Below are positions 13,701 through 24,018 of a stretch of 64,000 bases of DNA, piece after piece. Numbering within the stretch: the stretch's first letter is position 1; the number at the start of each line of letters is the position of its first letter. A program made the position numbers and the translations under genes. This DNA is from Gordionus sp. m RMFG-2023. Its lineage: Eukaryota > Nematomorpha > Gordioida > Chordodea > Parachordodidae. The notes under the pieces were generated by a model. The model had not been told where the DNA came from. It saw only the letters and a list, made by a program, of their open reading frames with translations, and ran no database searches. The DNA lies in assembly GCF_954871325.1 (NCBI RefSeq), contig NC_088775.1:89720805-89784804 (forward strand), in the 5' to 3' direction.

Positions 13701-13923
13701 ATTTTAGGATATGATAATGTGAATATATGTCCTTTTGTAATTTACCAACTTTAAAACTTTCCCAAAATTGAGTGTGAGTTATGATAATAGTTTTATTTAC
13801 TTTGCAATATATAATAATTAGGTCATTTAGAACGAATATGAAGTCATTATTAGTCGTATTTGTTTTAGAATTATAACTAAAATTTTTTAAATAATCTTGT
13901 AATGAAATCTTTGATTTATTCAT
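10732..13923 (-). CDS. NUP88: NUP88 nucleoporin, two exons
   Basis: NUP88 sits on the cytoplasmic face of the nuclear pore with NUP214 and NUP62 and supports CRM1/mRNA export (family knowledge). Exon 1 (13923-12043) encodes the beta-propeller half. ALGETYIDFVVGP matches the family's SLGETAVAFDFGP and is followed by YTLLFMKADGTILSLYL (human YPLYILYENGETFLTYI); YLPSISPNILVLCQ matches LPCVPNILVIA. Exon 2 (11238-10732) encodes the C-terminal coiled coil: a heptad-like LQQLSYKMNYLLFPLVNKL region and a final YSPQNVEIFRGMVEEQNERI segment matching the human end. Donor AAG|gttact at 12043 and acceptor aaaaaag|GAC at 11238 are both phase 0, giving 795 residues (human 741). A further small exon inside the 804-bp intron cannot be excluded. 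Exon 2 read alone is not a separate gene. Confidence 0.85.
11239..12042. other. NUP88 intron
   Basis: A less AT-rich stretch at 11380-11700 is open in two + strand frames for about 60 residues each but matches nothing I recognise. No splice-consistent coiled-coil exon was found on the - strand. Confidence 0.4.
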
Positions 13924-14690
13924 TTAAAATCAAAAAAAAATAATTTAAATAAAACCGCACCCAGTACTTTTTATTGAATGATGTAGTCGAAATCGGAATA
14001 CATAACGAGTGAAGGAGGGTTAGGCAGAGAACGATATTTTATTAATATATATATACATTAAATTTTAGAAGATTCTCTTAACTAAATCTTACTATTTTAT
14101 AAAATAATATACACCAGAAGATTCAAAAACCATTATTATAATTATCGACTTTATCAAGGGATAAATTATTTTAATTACTTTAATACTGATTTGGGTTTGT
14201 TTATAGAATAATGTACCCCCTTGAAAAATACAGTAATAGAATATATATAAATTTAAACTCGTACTACCTTAATTATTTTATATATTATGATAAACTTGAT
14301 CTATATTAATAATCGATTGTATAATTTTATTTTAAATTAATTATTTTTATCGTTATTCCTCTTCTCATACCAAATCTATCTACTACTTATAATATCTTTT
14401 TTTACAACCTAAAAAAGTTATAAAAAAAGATAAATAATTAATATAGATGGCGTTAAATACTTGTTATACGTTAAATTTTAATTCTCAATTATTTTAATAA
14501 AATAATCTCATTATATAAAAAATTTTTAAAGTTAAAACAAACGAATAACTCTATTACTAAATTAATCTTGCCATATTATACCGAAATTATGCAATTTATT
14601 TTATCATTTTATATAACAAACGACTCTTATTAAGCGTAAACATAAATCGTTATACTATATATAAATAACTTAATGGTAATTCAAGGATCG
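13924..14690. other. AT-rich spacer, nothing recognised
   Basis: Presumed 5' flank of NUP88. Low-complexity A/T runs only, with no repeat or exon that I can support. Confidence 0.4.
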
Positions 14691-15225
14691 TGTTGAATAA
14701 AAAGGAGAGACGGTTAGCACTCCCCTTGATAAGGACGGATGGGGTCTGTATTGACCCTTATCAATACATTTATGATGTTTAAGGCATCATTGTGTATAGG
14801 CTTCGTGCCTAACACAAACCATTTTTTTTTTATCATATGTTATTTTTTTTTGTTCTCCATTTAAAAACTCATGTTTTATCTTTATAATGTTAATGAGATT
14901 CCACCAATAGAAATTTAGATATAGGCTTCGCGCCTAATATAAAACATTTTTTTTTTATATCATATGTTATATTTTTGTTCTCCATTTAAAAACTCGTGTT
15001 TTATTTTATAGTGTTGATGAGACTCCACCAATAGAATTCGCGCCTAACACAAACTATTTTTTCTTATTCAGGGTTGAGGAGACTCCATTAATAGAAATTT
15101 AGATATAGGTTTCGCGCCTAATATAAAACATTTTTTTTATATCATATGTTATATTTTTGTTCTCCATTTAAAAACTCGTGTTTTATTTTATAGTGTTGAT
15201 GAGAATTCCACCAATGGAAATTTTA
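14690..15225. repeat. Tandem array, about 126-bp unit, 3.5 copies, with hairpin leader
   Basis: Units start at about 14796, 14921, 15037 (shortened) and 15104. Each carries ataggcttcgcgcctaa, a T-rich block, tgttctccatttaaaaac and gttgatgagactccaccaat. The aggcttcgcgcct core is an imperfect palindrome. Just before the array, at 14728-14766, TTGATAAGG and CCTTATCAA can form a 9-bp stem. No coding frame. Confidence 0.75.
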
Positions 15226-15988
15226 AAAAATTATTTTTCGTTCTGGCCTGTAAATTTTATTTCCTGTAAATATTTTTAATTTTATGAAGATAATGTGAGA
15301 AATTCAGGCTTGGGCCCGTAAAAAAAAATTTTGCTCAAGTTTTACTAACAAAGTCTCAATACCTTTTGTGGGGTCAGGCTTTTTGGTCTGCGCTAATTTT
15401 TAACTTAGAACAAGATTTAAGACCTACCCTTTTAAGGTAAGTGTTGTGATCGACGTTGGAGCGTTGAGAGCTTTATCAGGAATTATTAATTATTATTATG
15501 TATCTGTAATTTCATGATATTATATTCTTTGCTTAAGGATTAACATAATAATACATAATCAAATACATTCGTTGACATATATAATAGTATGATAGTGAAA
15601 CGGAGGCCAATTTAAATTTAGATACTCTAGGTATTAGTAAAATCTAAGATCTTGAGAACATTAAAATAAACATTTTTCTCTCTTATAATCCACTAAATAA
15701 ATGAAATTCACAATTTCACAATTTTTTTCAAAAAAAATTGTTACAAAAAGCTAAAAAATTTAAACTATGTATTAATTTTTATTTCAAAGTCTGCCCAAGC
15801 CCGCCTAACGCGGGAAATAGACATAAGCTAGCCTATCTCTAAACCTTAAAAAAAATTGAGGAATATTCGGCTCATATATCTTGGTAGGAATTCTCTACCC
15901 TGAAAATCATTTTGCCGCCCTTCCCCATACAAAGTCTAAACTGTCGATCAAAAATAATGGCTTAAAATTTCTAAATATTTTCAGAAGA
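15226..15988. other. Repeat-like spacer 3' of the BTB gene
   Basis: Contains gcttgggcccg- and cccaagcccgcc-type blocks (15309-15440, 15795-15830) that echo the GGCC-rich interspersed repeats at 8000, 20283 and 27989. No gene seen. Confidence 0.35.
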
Positions 15989-17104
15989 TCATATCTTTAT
16001 TTCAATAATACCCGCACACCTGTAAACTTGCATTATCCTTCTACAAACGATTCCGATTATATAAATCTGAGGATTGAACTGATTGAATTTAAAATTTGAC
16101 TCCTTTTTAGCAGTGTAATAAGTTACATAATTATGTATAGATCTGTAATCAATGTCTGAAAAAGACGTACTTTTAATTAAAATATCTATTATTTCAGAAT
16201 AATCAAAAAGTTTGCGTTCACGAACGATTTGTGCAATATCTAAGCCATTGAAGTATAAAATATAATCTGAAATAACATCGAATTTGTTCTCCGATAATTT
16301 AGAAATTATATTGCTTGAATTATCAGGAATTTGGCTTTTAATACATTCATTTGTCGCCCATTTTAAAAGAAATTCGAAAATAATTTGCCTTGGTGCGCAT
16401 TTTTTATCATTTAAAAATGCGATATATTTTTGTATCATATCCAGAGGGGAGATTAGGAATTCATTTGAATCAAATAGAACGAACCTATAACTTAATTTAA
16501 GACGCTAAAAATTATTAATAATAATTTCAACAGATATAACTTAATAATTACCTCGAAACAATTTTCAATATCTATTTCTGGGTGAATTGATGACGCTAAA
16601 TATAATTTCAAGGCTCTACAACGTTTATCTGTTTTACTATTCACTTCTTCGACACATTTTGACATTAAGTCCTGTAGCATATACTTTTTTGCTCCATATA
16701 AAATTTCCAAAAGTATATCTGTATCCATATCTTTGAAATCTATTTCACCCGTATAAATATTCCTTGGGAAGATGGGTAAAATATTTAATTATGATTAAAG
16801 TCATATTTATATTAAAAATTACTTCAAGATAATTTCAAAAGCTTTGTATGTCAGATCGTCAACGCATACACAATTGTCCTTGAACTCTACACTCCCAAAA
16901 AACATAGTATAAAACATTTCACTTGTATAAGATAGAATATTTTTATGAGCATATAATATGTTCTTTTCAACCTTAGACGAATAATATGCAGGAAAGAAAA
17001 ATAAACTTTAATATAACCTCGAATCTAACATCTGACATATAGGAACTGTTATATAAACTTCCACAAGTATTTGCCAGAATACTTAAATCTTTAAAACCTT
17101 CCAT
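15989..17104 (-). CDS. BTB-BACK protein, copy B, altered C-terminus, 4 exons
   Basis: Exons 17104-17018, 16971-16823, 16762-16552 and 16504-15989 give 963 nt or 320 residues, with phases identical to copy A (48792-51353). BTB: SLYNSSYMSDVRFE, then a second exon with YAHKNILSYTSEMFYTMFFG. BACK: EILYGAKKYMLQDLMSKCVE, then MIQKYIAFLND and DYILYFNGLD. BTB-BACK proteins are usually cullin-3 substrate adaptors; the BTBD1/2/3/6 family has a C-terminal PHR domain. The protein matches copy A up to NPQIYIIG, then switches to an unrelated 20-residue tail, so the C-terminal domain is missing. A 5' exon homologous to copy A's first exon lies at about 17780-17850 but has a stop in the matching frame, so the ATG at 17104 is used. 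It may be a truncated but expressed paralogue or a young pseudogene. Confidence 0.7.
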
Positions 17105-19000
17105 CTTTTCTAAATAAAAACAATATTTTTATAAATGCATTTTAAAAAAGTGTAAGATATAATATAAATTATTTATTTCATAATCGCACTGAATATAGAT
17201 GTCGGATTGGATTAATGGTGGTCACAAATCAAGGCTAACTTAATTTAAACCTTTTACCTTATATATATTACTTTGAATTTCTAGCTTTTCAAACATGACA
17301 TGTTTTACGAAAAATTTGAGATAGTAAATTATATGCAAAAATATTGAGAACATTTTTTTGAATACTGTCTTGACCAAAAATAATCCTTAAAAGGCAATGA
17401 ATAACGGGAAAATCAATATTAGTAATATAAAAGCATCGCACGAAAAATTATTGGCTATGTAATTTAAAACCTAAAAAAGGTAAGAAAAAATAATTTCAAG
17501 TAAAAATTTAATGTTTAGCCACGTTATGAAAATACTTTTACCCCAATGGAGAAATTAAAAAGGTCATCCATGAAAATTAAACGAATTATTTTTTAATTTA
17601 AACATGAACGGGTTACGCTACACTTTAGCTAGCGCGATTTACTCGATCAGTGCGGAATTAATGGCTAGCGGCTGATTCGACACAGCTATATAACATTTTT
17701 AAAATATATGTAATCAGCTGTCTTTTACTTTTTAGATTAATGAATCCCACATAAAGTATTATAAATATAAAAAAAACTTACGGATTTGAGTGAGTTGAAT
17801 TTATCAACACTGGGTCTAGTAGGGCAGACCTTTTGATCTTTTCATAGGATAAATTTAAATTTAAAAAATTATATTTTTGGATTTTTAATTTTGTTAATTT
17901 TATTTAATGATTTTGTTGTATTTTTTTCCTAATAATATCATTAAAATAGAAGAAATAAAAAAAAATTTATTTCATAAAAATAAATTTATTTTTTATTAAT
18001 TAATTAAGAAACTTTTAAAGACATTCATTGTATAATAAAACATGTATCAGAAATAAAAAATATGTATAACTATTTATAAATGGTGTTGTAGTGCGATATT
18101 TACAATATTATATTATATTCATTCTCTAGTGCTTTGTAAACAAAATTGTACATTGTTAATTTGGAAAAACTACTTCCTATTAATTAGTTAATAAACATAA
18201 ACAGCATATAAAAAATTGGAAAATGACATTAAATCTTGATTTGACTAAAGCTGTGTTTATTTAGAGATAAAAGAAATTATAGATCATTGTCGCCGAATAT
18301 TTTCGTTTGCTTCTATAGATGAGTTATTTTTCTTTTCTTATTATAATTAAAATTATGAATAAAAAATATAATTTTATTCCATATTTTATATAATATTAGA
18401 GGGTCGAAATGACCATTCCGTTAGATTTTTTGGCGGCTCGGACATTTTTTTATATATTTTTAAATTGTTGATATTTTGAATAATACTATTTGAAAAAAAA
18501 TGTTACAATGTCTTTAATTAGGTATATTTTAAGACATGTTTAAACTAAAATACTAAATCTATAAATAATATAGAGATATTAAATAAGTTATTCTTGATAT
18601 GTTCTAATAATTAAGTTCAGATCAAACACAATGATTTAAAAAACGGTTGTTATAGAAATAGATAGCCATCTAGAAGAGTTAAAAACAATAGTTGACATTG
18701 AGAAATGATATAGATTATATATGGTATATTTTTAACGAGCCAAAACGAGCCGGGGAATACAGTCCTCTGATATGTATTATATGAATATGCAATTTAAGGG
18801 TTCTGGAGTGTATTGATTTTATCGATGAAACAAAATCATTTTAAAAAAATTTTAAATCCTTCGAAATGACGGTCTTAATATAATGGTATTATGTATTTAT
18901 AAATAAGATAATTTTGACAAATTTCTTTAAACTTCGTATTTATACAATTTAAAAAAAAAGTTGTTTCATATATCTCTTTTAAAATGTACTGGTATACCTT
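17105..19000. other. 5' flank and intron region of BTB copy B, then spacer
   Basis: 17105-17900 aligns in inverted orientation with 48771-50047. It includes a conserved splice donor (gtaagttttt at about 17775-17784, - strand) and a conserved block around 17390-17480. Beyond 17900 is AT-rich DNA with a lone aacgagccaaaacgagcc piece at about 18735 related to the GTTGTTAAA repeat ends. Confidence 0.5.
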
Positions 19001-19007
19001 TTCTTTT

Positions 19008-19408
19008 GGTTAATGATGCTTACTACCAAGTGAATGTATGGAAATATTCTAAATACCAACCTAATTTGCTAAATACCGACCAAAATTCATTAAAATGTAA
19101 TAAGATCCTTATTTTTTAATATATTAATACGGAATCACGTGGTCGAGTCCGGCCTCTTATATATTATCCCCCCAAGGATGGAACCACCAAGTTAGAATAA
19201 GAAAAAAAACATAATCATTCCCGGGATTCGAACCCGGGACCATGGGATAAGTAAACCAAGCTCTTGCCTACTAGGCCATAGAGGCTTTCCAAAAATCACG
19301 ATTTTTCAAATATATATTATAAATATATTTGGTAGTGCCTATCCAAATGAAAATGAACAAAATTCAAATTTGATAGATGGTACCTTAAGGTACCAAGCAT
19401 CATTAACC
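19008..19408. mobile_element. 401-bp hAT-like miniature element carrying a tRNA-like sequence
   Basis: Ends are inverted repeats, GGTTAATGATGCTTACTACC at the left and GGTTAATGATGCTTGGTACC at the right read inward (17 of 20 identical). A perfect 8-bp duplication tttctttt flanks it (19000-19007, 19409-19416), which fits hAT insertion. Inside, on the - strand, lies a tRNA-like block (see 19216-19290). No protein frame. Confidence 0.8.
19216..19290 (-). pseudogene. tRNA-like relic inside the 19008-19408 element
   Basis: Read on the - strand there is a D-arm/A-box-like TGGCCTAGTAGGC and a perfect T-arm, CCCGGGTTCGAATCCCGGG, with B box GGTTCGAATCC, about 30 bases further on. The 5' end (GCCTCTA) does not pair with the bases after the T-arm, and the anticodon stem has mismatches. 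It therefore looks like a decayed or SINE-type tRNA, not a working gene. The two pol III promoter boxes are intact enough that transcription is conceivable. Confidence 0.65.
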
Positions 19409-19416
19409 TTTCTTTT

Positions 19417-21888
19417 CACTATATGCACCGTATATTTATATGTTCCAAAATGGTTACTCTTTTAAAGAATAACATTTTATCAACTTTTGGATTATCGAGA
19501 TGAAAGTGAATGAATACATTTAAAATCCTTATTTTTCCCATTTTTTTTAAAATCAAAAGTTTTTAAAATAATCTTATATAGAAATATCTGATTTGCTTAT
19601 ATTTTATATGATTATCAACATTTTTAATATTAAGCTTCAAATTCTGATATGAATAGCACAGTTACTAAAAATAAATATATCACAGAAGATAAGTGAGCCA
19701 CCCCACAAACTTCACTTTGGCAAAATCCAGCTGTTATTTGATGATAACAAAGAATGAAATATAGTAAATATACGAGCCATAATTTTTCTCATGAAACAAT
19801 ACGTTCTTAATTGCTCAGCAATATTTATTACATTAGATAGTAAAGGAAATGATGAATGGGGGGGGGGGGGCGAGGGAAGGGAGTCTCAGTATTTCTAATT
19901 ATATTTTTCATTCGATTAGATAGGTATATTAAAAAACAAAAATGTACTTAACAAGGTCCGAGTTTCAAGGTTTAAGTGTGCCAGATGAAAGCATGAGTTA
20001 TGACGAAATTATGGAAGAAAATTTGTTTATTGAATCTAAATATTTCAAAAAAAAAACAAATGCTAAACTAATATAAAAAAATTAAATTACAAAAAAAGAA
20101 GAAACGATTATTTTAGACAAATTAAAACGAAATAAGACACGTAAGAACGAGGGTGACTTCGAATATTTTATTTTTTTTAAAAATTTCTGATAATTGCCGA
20201 ATTCAAGAAATTGTTGGACGCAAGGAAATAAAGAAAGCCATGTGAAGTCTATACAGGGGAAATAATATATTTACTAAATGTGCAGGACTGGGTTTTGATA
20301 AAAAGCCTAAAAAATTTTGATTAAAATTTAGCCTATTAAACTGCGATTAACTTAATAATATATTTTGCCTTTTTTTTTTCTTCTAATGATAATAAATTTC
20401 AGTATTGCAGACAAAGTGATGGCTTAAATACACTTAAATATTGTTTATTTTCATTTAAAGCAATAAAATAAATTTTTGGATATAGGCTTGAGCAAAATTT
20501 TTGAAACTTATGATGGGCTTGGGTTTGGATTTTTTTTTATTAAATATGGAATGGGCCTGCAAATTATTTTTACTGCTGACCTGGGGCTGGAGCCTGATGA
20601 ACTAAATCAAAGCCCACCGTAATTTCAATAACTGAATTATTTCATTTCCCATTTGACTTTATTTGAACTTAAAGGAATGAGCAAAACACAGGTTGATATG
20701 CCTTATTTAAATCATTTTCTGATAATCCCTTAATTCAAGAAATTGTTGGACACAAGGAAATAAAGAAAACCATTGTATTTTAGGCTAAATAACAAAAATT
20801 AGTGCCTGTTGTGACCTTGCCTTAAATTTGCATAAATTTTAGGGATGTTTTTAAGAACCCATTATCAAAAATATAAGTTATTAGCTATAGCTTGTCAAGA
20901 ATAACGGGAATCAGAATTTTATTCTTTATATAATAGATGAATAATAAATTTTAATTTATTTGATGATTGAATCAGAAATTTTCTTATCTTATGAGATGTG
21001 ATTCAGAAATTTATATTTGTTTGATGAGGGGTTATTCTAAATAATTGCATTATCTTTTATAAAACATGTTTATGAAGTATATGGTTAGTAATTTTAATTT
21101 ATGTGCACATTAAAAAAAAACTAAATTTTTATTCATTTGTATTGGTAATTTATAATATAAAAAATATATTCTTGCCAGAACTTTATAAGATAGGAAAATT
21201 TTTGATTTCATTCATCAACAAATAAAGGTAAAATTTATAAATCATCCAATATAGAATAAAGAAAAATATTCTTATTCCCCGTCATTCTTGACGATTTATG
21301 TGCTCAATTTATCTATTATAATAATCCTAAAATACCCTTATGACAGCAATTAGAGGGAACCACGTATCAAGATAAAACATTTAAACATGGGCAGGTAAGC
21401 AGGAGATGTTTTTTAGGGGGGGGGGGCTTATGTTTACTAAAAATTAATTTCTTTATTCAAAAAATATTGCACGTAAATTTAAATGAAAATATAATAAGTA
21501 AATAACTATTTTTTTTCTAATAGCAAAACGTTATGTCAAAATAAAAATTTATTTTACGCTAGATTGGTGAAAATTAAATAAAATTAGATATCCATTATTA
21601 TCAAAAATTGCTAGAGATTATCTAGAAATTCTGACCACCTCATCTAGCTCTGAAAATTTTAGATACAATACCAATACAATATTTTGTTAATATTGAGTTT
21701 TTATTATTGGTACCCAGTCCTAGCCCTATAAAAAATTAAAAATTTTACTTTTGTATTGAAATCCGAATTTCCCATTTGATATTAAAATTTATTTTAAAAT
21801 AAAATTATGTCTAAAACATAATTCTAGAAAATAAAAAATATTTTAAAATTTACATTTTTTTTTTCTATAAAGTATCTATTTGAATTTA
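19417..21888. other. Spacer with scattered repeats and one small ORF
   Basis: 19942-20076 (+) encodes an acidic 44-residue peptide beginning MYLTRSEFQGLSVPDESMSY that I do not recognise. Two direct repeats of ttcaagaaattgttgga(c/t)gcaaggaaataaag-type sequence lie at about 20200-20240 and 20735-20775 and bracket the 20283-20605 repeat. A 48-nt stretch at about 21346-21393 has exon-like borders (cag| and |gtaagc). Poly-G runs occur at 19859-19870 and 21416-21427. Confidence 0.35.
20283..20605. repeat. Interspersed repeat, copy 2 (related to 8000-8390)
   Basis: Shares ordered blocks with 8000-8390, including aaatacacttaaatattg and aaatttttggata followed by a gggcctg/ctggggctgg tail. Flanked by direct repeats of about 45 bp at 20200 and 20735, so it may have arrived by insertion or segmental duplication. 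Class unknown. Confidence 0.45.
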
Positions 21889-22097
<209 letters not shown>

Positions 22098-22134
22098 TTT
22101 GTTATTACAAAATATCTATTGAGAAAAGAAAACT

Positions 22135-22690
22135 AGTGTTGTTAAACGACTCAATTTGAGCCGATTGCTGACTCAATATTTCATCCAGAGAAATATTATG
22201 CAAGCCGAAAAATTTTGTTCATAGATGGCACATAGGCAGTGGCGTAGCTACGGGGGTGGTTTTCGGGTTTGGACCCCTCCCAGAGCAAAATTTTTTAAAT
22301 TATATGAATATTTATATTTTTCTGGTGTTTGTGGAAGGATATTATATTACTATTGAAATTATTCTGGAGGGTATTATTATAAAGTCATCGAGAATAATCG
22401 ACTAAATTATAATAACATTATAAATGCATTTAAAAAATATATTTATTATATATTATAGAAGATATGGTTATGATTTGTAAGATAAATCCGGCCGAAGGCC
22501 GGGCAAAAGGCCGAATGCCTATTAAAGGGGTCTGGGGGAGAAGCCTCCAGGCTCTTATATGTATGGACCCTCTCTAAGAAAAATTCCTAGCTACGCCACT
22601 GCACATAAAATTAAATAATTGGTGAAAATTTGACACTTAGGTAATATTTTCCTGGCTTGGTTTGTTTTACCAATAGCCTCTTTATAACCA
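22135..22690. mobile_element. GTTGTTAAA-family element with a second element nested in it
   Basis: Left end TAGTGTTGTTAAACGACTC, then blocks gactcaatatttcatcc, gcaagccgaaaaattttg and ggtaatattttcctggct that run in the same order as the 3154-3411 element. It is interrupted by the 22237-22601 insertion. The right end is not precisely defined. Confidence 0.55.
22237..22601. mobile_element. 365-bp miniature element with CAGTGGCGTAGCTACG ends
   Basis: CAGTGGCGTAGCTACGGGG at the left and its inverse (CTAGCTACGCCACTG) at the right. It is flanked by cacatagg and cacataaa (6 of 8 shared), consistent with an 8-bp hAT-type target duplication. It sits inside the 22135-22690 element, so it is the younger of the two. 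Confidence 0.7.
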
Positions 22691-22873
22691 TGTGACATCG
22701 TTATCTATTGTAAAATCTGTCATTGCATAGCCCTCAAGATATTAACTAACATATTTTTTGATGAAGCCTCTGAGGAATATATGAAGAAATTTTTTTGAAA
22801 TGTATTTGGCTAAAATATAAAATAAGAATGCTATTGTAAAAGGAAACTCTTCGGCAAAATATAAACCACTAAA

Positions 22874-23387
22874 ATTTTCCAAATAATGAACTTAAGTTAT
22901 TAATTTCAAAATATATCTTCACACAAATTTTAAAGTCATTAAATTGGAAGGTTAGAAAGTTATTTGATTAACATTTTTTTGCATCATCACCCCCCCCCTC
23001 CCACTTAATAACATAATTAATTACCTTTAGACAACGTTATCATGATTTCAATACGTATAAAATGATATGAAACTTTTCTTTTATCGAATTGACATTTAAA
23101 ATATTTTGAATGTTTAAAATATGTTATAACATTTTCCAAATAATGAACTTAAGTTATTAATTTCAAAATATATCTTCACACAAATTTTAAAGTCATTAAA
23201 TTGGAAGGTTAGAAAGTTATTTGATTAACATTTTTTTGCATCATCACCCCCCCCCCCCCACTTAATAACATAATTAATTACCTTTAGACAACGTTATCAT
23301 GATTTCAATACGTATAAAATGATATGAAACTTTTCTTTTATCGAATTGACATTTAAAATATTTTGAATGTTTAAAATATGTTATAAC
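22874..23387. repeat. Recent tandem duplication, two 257-bp units
   Basis: 22874-23130 and 23131-23387 are almost identical over their whole length, from attttccaaataatgaac to atatgttataac, including a C-run that differs by a single T. No gene inside. Immediately downstream (23390) starts a GTTGTTAAA-type repeat end. Confidence 0.95.
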
Positions 23388-23811
23388 ATTAGTATTGTTA
23401 AATCACCTAATTCTACTCAACCCCAAAACAGCTTAGCCACGTTCTTATCTTAAAAAATGTACTAGCTTTATGTTGAGGCTCTAGATGCTTATAAAAATAA
23501 TTAGGCTACTTGGCTTCGAGCGATATTTTAATTGGTAAAGGTTGGGTGAATAACGTTTCAAACTTAAAGTATATCATTTTATAAATTATATATATTTATA
23601 ATGATTTTCGTAAAGTTTAAAATAATTATATACTAAATAAAATTTTAAAATTTAGCCAAACTTAAATTAAATCTACGAATAATGCTAAAAATCAGAATTG
23701 TATTTATCTTCACTATCCAGATTACAATAACATTTAAAAATGTATTTAAATATTCTGATTCTACAATATTTTATTTATAAAATTCTTCCTTCACAGTGTA
23801 AAAAAAAATAG

Positions 23812-24018
23812 GAGATGGAAGCTCAACAAGAAATCTTGAGGAAGGAGAGGGAGCTTGAAGACGCCCAAATTAAACTAGGAATCATTAGGAAGGCCAAATA
23901 CAAAGACAAAAATATCACTCTTACTCCGGAATCTGACCTACATGAAATATCTAAGAGTAATAACGTCGACAATAATTTCCAGGCCAACACTGATTATTCG
24001 TTCATTTGTGATTTTTAA
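23812..24018 (+). CDS. Orphan talin-like C-terminal exon
   Basis: After tag| at 23811 the frame reads EMEAQQEILRKERELEDAQI then KLGIIRKAKYK. This closely matches the end of talin (AQEEMLRKERELEEARKKLAQIRQQQYK in human, about 17 of 27 residues), the C-terminal helix that supports talin dimerisation and actin binding. HIP1-type proteins share a weaker version. After the helix comes a 35-residue polar tail ending at the stop 24016-24018, with no family match. I found no upstream talin exons between 17 and 23.8 kb, and the acceptor is weak (A-run instead of pyrimidines). It may be a last exon behind a very long intron, or a detached exon copy. Confidence 0.5.
   Translation, partial: EMEAQQEILRKERELEDAQIKLGIIRKAKYKDKNITLTPESDLHEISKSNNVDNNFQANTDYSFICDF

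Noticed and set aside
14220-14680. Possible AT-rich replication origin or organellar insert
   Set aside because: Composition is the same as other spacers in the window; no tRNA, rRNA or mitochondrial gene seen.
19216-19290. Functional tRNA gene
   Set aside because: The acceptor stem does not pair and the anticodon stem is mismatched; only the promoter boxes and T-arm look intact.
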